DNA of 64,000 bases, from assembly GCA_017936265.1 (NCBI GenBank), contig JAGBFX010000060.1:1-64000 (forward strand), written 5' to 3'. Within the stretch, counting starts at the first letter, position 1, and each line of letters starts with the position of its first letter. Below the pieces are notes generated by a model, which was not told the origin of the DNA, ran no database searches, and worked only from the letters and a program-made list of their open reading frames with translations. Below, in pieces: positions 62,473 through 64,000 of this stretch. The DNA is from Bacteroidaceae bacterium. GTDB taxonomy: Bacteria; Bacteroidota; Bacteroidia; Bacteroidales; Bacteroidaceae. Position numbers and translations under genes: made by a program.

Positions 62473-63536
62473 TTTCCGGGATAGTCATTAACAATATTAA
62501 GCTGCTGACGGATACTCTCGGAATGTATAACCTCGAAAATATCCTTCATGACCTCGGCATCAAGCCTTGCGATGCTGCAATACTCATCGCACCGCTGCAT
62601 AGTCTCGTTATAGCGCTGCGCCTGAAAGACTGCAAGACCCTTCTCGCGTTTTACCTCGCCAATCTCACGTGACACCTCCATGCGCTTGGCGATAAGCCCC
62701 ATAAGCGCATCATCAATCTCATCAATCTGTCGGCGGTACGACGATATGTCATTATTGTCAGCAGCAGCCGAACGGTGCACAATGCGGCCAAGCACTATAG
62801 AAAGTTCATCGGGAGTTACTTGCTGGCGTGCATCACTCCATGCACATACAGGATTACAGTGAGTCTCAATCATAAGACCGTCAAAATTCAAATCCATAGC
62901 CTGCTGCGACAGCGACATTATCAATTCGCGTTTGCCGGCTATGTGACTCGGGTCACAGAAAAGAGGCAGCTCAGGCAACCTGCGGCGCAGTTCAAGAGGC
63001 AACTGCCATTGTGGTGCATTGCGGAAACACTTCTCGCCATATGAAGAAAAACCGCGGTGTATGGCACCCAGACGTGTAAGACCGGCATTGTTCAGACGCT
63101 CCAATGCGCCAATCCAGAGCTCAAGGTCAGGGTTGACAGGGTTCTTCACAAGCACAGGCACATCACATCCGCGCAAGGCATCTGCTATCTCCTGCACCGC
63201 AAACGGGTTAACTGTAGTACGTGCGCCAATCCACAGTACATCAATGCCCGCCGACAAGGCAAGTTCAACATGCTCGGCATTGGCCACCTCGGTAGCCACA
63301 GGCAGCGAGAGTTCACGTTTCACTCTCTGCATCCACGGCAATCCTTCCTTGCCCACGCCCTCGAAACAACCGGGACGTGTACGAGGTTTCCAAAGACCCG
63401 CCCTGAAAAGAGTGGCCTTGCCGGCAAGAGCCGATGCGACAGCCATAAGCTGCTCCTCGCTCTCGGCGCTGCATGGACCTGCTATAACAAGCGGCCTTTC
63501 AATATTATCAAAGATTCCGATATTCTCTAAAGTCAT
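62469..63536 (-). CDS. DAHP synthase-chorismate mutase fusion
   Basis: 355 residues from ATG 63534-63536 (MTLENIGIFDNIERPLVIAG). The N-terminal (about 1-255) is a KDSA/AroF-like aldolase barrel: VIAGPCSAESEEQL, LFRAGLWKPRTRPGCFEGVG, VLWIGARTTVNPFAVQEIA, LVKNPVNPDLELWIGALERL, LFCDPSHIAG. The C-terminal (about 265-345) is an AroQ chorismate mutase helix bundle: RRQIDEIDDALMGLIAKRME, VSREIGEVKREKGL. The two activities are the entry to aromatic amino acid synthesis and the branch to Phe/Tyr; the mutase domain commonly mediates feedback control. Its start lies 22 nt after the tatD stop. Confidence 0.93.
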   Translation of the reverse strand: MTLENIGIFDNIERPLVIAGPCSAESEEQLMAVASALAGKATLFRAGLWKPRTRPGCFEGVGKEGLPWMQRVKRELSLPVATEVANAEHVELALSAGIDVLWIGARTTVNPFAVQEIADALRGCDVPVLVKNPVNPDLELWIGALERLNNAGLTRLGAIHRGFSSYGEKCFRNAPQWQLPLELRRRLPELPLFCDPSHIAGKRELIMSLSQQAMDLNFDGLMIETHCNPVCAWSDARQQVTPDELSIVLGRIVHRSAAADNNDISSYRRQIDEIDDALMGLIAKRMEVSREIGEVKREKGLAVFQAQRYNETMQRCDEYCSIARLDAEVMKDIFEVIHSESIRQQLNIVNDYPGK

Positions 63537-63558
63537 GACATATGTAGTTAAAAAGCTT

Positions 63559-64000
63559 TTAAAGCCCGAAAAGCCTACGTGCATTATCAGTTGTAACGGC
63601 TGCGACCTGCTCTACCGTACAACCATAAAGTTCGGCAATCTTCTCGGCTATGAAAGGGATATATGAACTCTCGTTACGCTTGCCGCGTTTAGGAACCGGA
63701 GCCAGATAAGGAGAATCGGTCTCAAGGAGAATCCTTTCAAGGGGAACTGCGGAAAGAGCTTCAGGCAGTGTCGATTTCTTGTATGTGACCACACCGCCTA
63801 TCCCAAGATAGAAACCATTGAACGAGAGGAGTTTCTCAGCCTCTTCTTCTGTCCCCGAGAAACAATGGAACACCCCTCTGAGGTTTTTTGAACGGTTACT
63901 CTCCATTACTGCACATAATTCATTGAACGCATTGCGTGAGTGTATCACTAGAGGAAGATCCATTTCGTGCGCCCACTCTATCTGACGACAGAATGCGTCA
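63559..64000 (-). CDS. TatD-family metal-dependent hydrolase, 5' part missing
   Basis: Runs off the window end; about 147 C-terminal residues are visible. Motifs: MDLPLVIHSRNAF with metal-binding His, GVFHCFSGTEEEAEKLL, FYLGIGGVVTYKKS and LLETDSPYLAPVPKRGKRNE, all TatD hallmarks. TatD proteins are amidohydrolase-fold 3'-5' exonucleases/DNases used in DNA repair or turnover. The frame is open to base 64000. Upstream of aroF-aroQ on the same strand. Confidence 0.92.
   Translation of the reverse strand, partial: DAFCRQIEWAHEMDLPLVIHSRNAFNELCAVMESNRSKNLRGVFHCFSGTEEEAEKLLSFNGFYLGIGGVVTYKKSTLPEALSAVPLERILLETDSPYLAPVPKRGKRNESSYIPFIAEKIAELYGCTVEQVAAVTTDNARRLFGL

Noticed and set aside
1-64000. CRISPR arrays, prophage genes, transposases, rRNA and tRNA genes
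   Set aside because: None seen on either strand; the only repeats are the inverted pair, the short intergenic motif and the in-gene Ser/Arg repeat.

Overview
The window reads as chromosomal core genome of a Bacteroidales bacterium, probably a gut-type anaerobe. The evidence is promoters of the TTTG-N19-TAnnTTTG type, A-rich leaders with weak Shine-Dalgarno sequences, many lipoproteins with an acidic stretch after the lipobox cysteine, and family content typical of the order: DUF4468, DUF4421, DUF5063, Porin_10, Wzi, a CHU_C/T9SS-like C-terminal domain, a fused NfnA-NfnB, type B L31 and PPi-type pyruvate phosphate dikinase. I saw no prophage, transposase, CRISPR array, rRNA or tRNA.

Layout. 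1-7.1 kb: the end of a reverse-rubrerythrin gene (minus strand), then two paralogous FAS1 lipoproteins with NAD synthetase between them. 7.1-12 kb: clpB, fructose-bisphosphate aldolase and a TerB-like gene. 12-15.2 kb: a pair of about 470 bp inverted repeats around udk and a lytic transglycosylase, plus copies of a short dispersed intergenic repeat. 15.2-24.1 kb (minus): NfnAB fusion, serS, rplU-rpmA, and an ftsK-lolA-trxB operon. 24.2-30.1 kb (plus): DUF5063 gene and DEDD exonuclease, RlmI-type methyltransferase, rpmE2, a secreted nuclease, Wzi and a small lipoprotein. 30.1-33.8 kb (minus): uvrA and a CHU_C protein. 34-36.5 kb: a LysM/periplasmic-binding-like protein coupled to a beta-barrel. 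36.6-41.3 kb (minus): rlmD, rluA, a peptidoglycan-binding-like protein and a U32 protein. 41.6-46.8 kb: ppdK and an acyl-CoA ligase. 46.9-47.5 kb: trmO. 47.7-52.7 kb: a cell-envelope operon (DUF4468, a 56-residue membrane peptide, Porin_10, Gfo/Idh/MocA, DUF4421). 52.7-55.8 kb (minus): a Tyr/His/Ser/Arg-rich low-complexity secreted protein and a FadL-like barrel. 56-60.2 kb: ilvD-ilvB-ilvH with a possible attenuator. 60.3-64 kb: tatD, aroF-aroQ fusion, and an iron/B12-type binding protein and permease with no adjacent ATPase.

Most genes are housekeeping. I found no clearly new multi-gene system. The observations most worth checking are (1) a glutamine-dependent-type NAD synthetase in which the nitrilase-domain catalytic cysteine position is glycine; (2) a ribosomal protein L21 about 24 residues longer than usual because of an internal insertion; (3) the inverted-repeat pair around udk, which carries a conserved small reading frame; (4) the low-complexity aromatic/His and Ser/Arg repeat protein next to a FadL-like barrel; and (5) candidate leader structures upstream of ilvD and the TerB-like gene, and a palindrome upstream of clpB.
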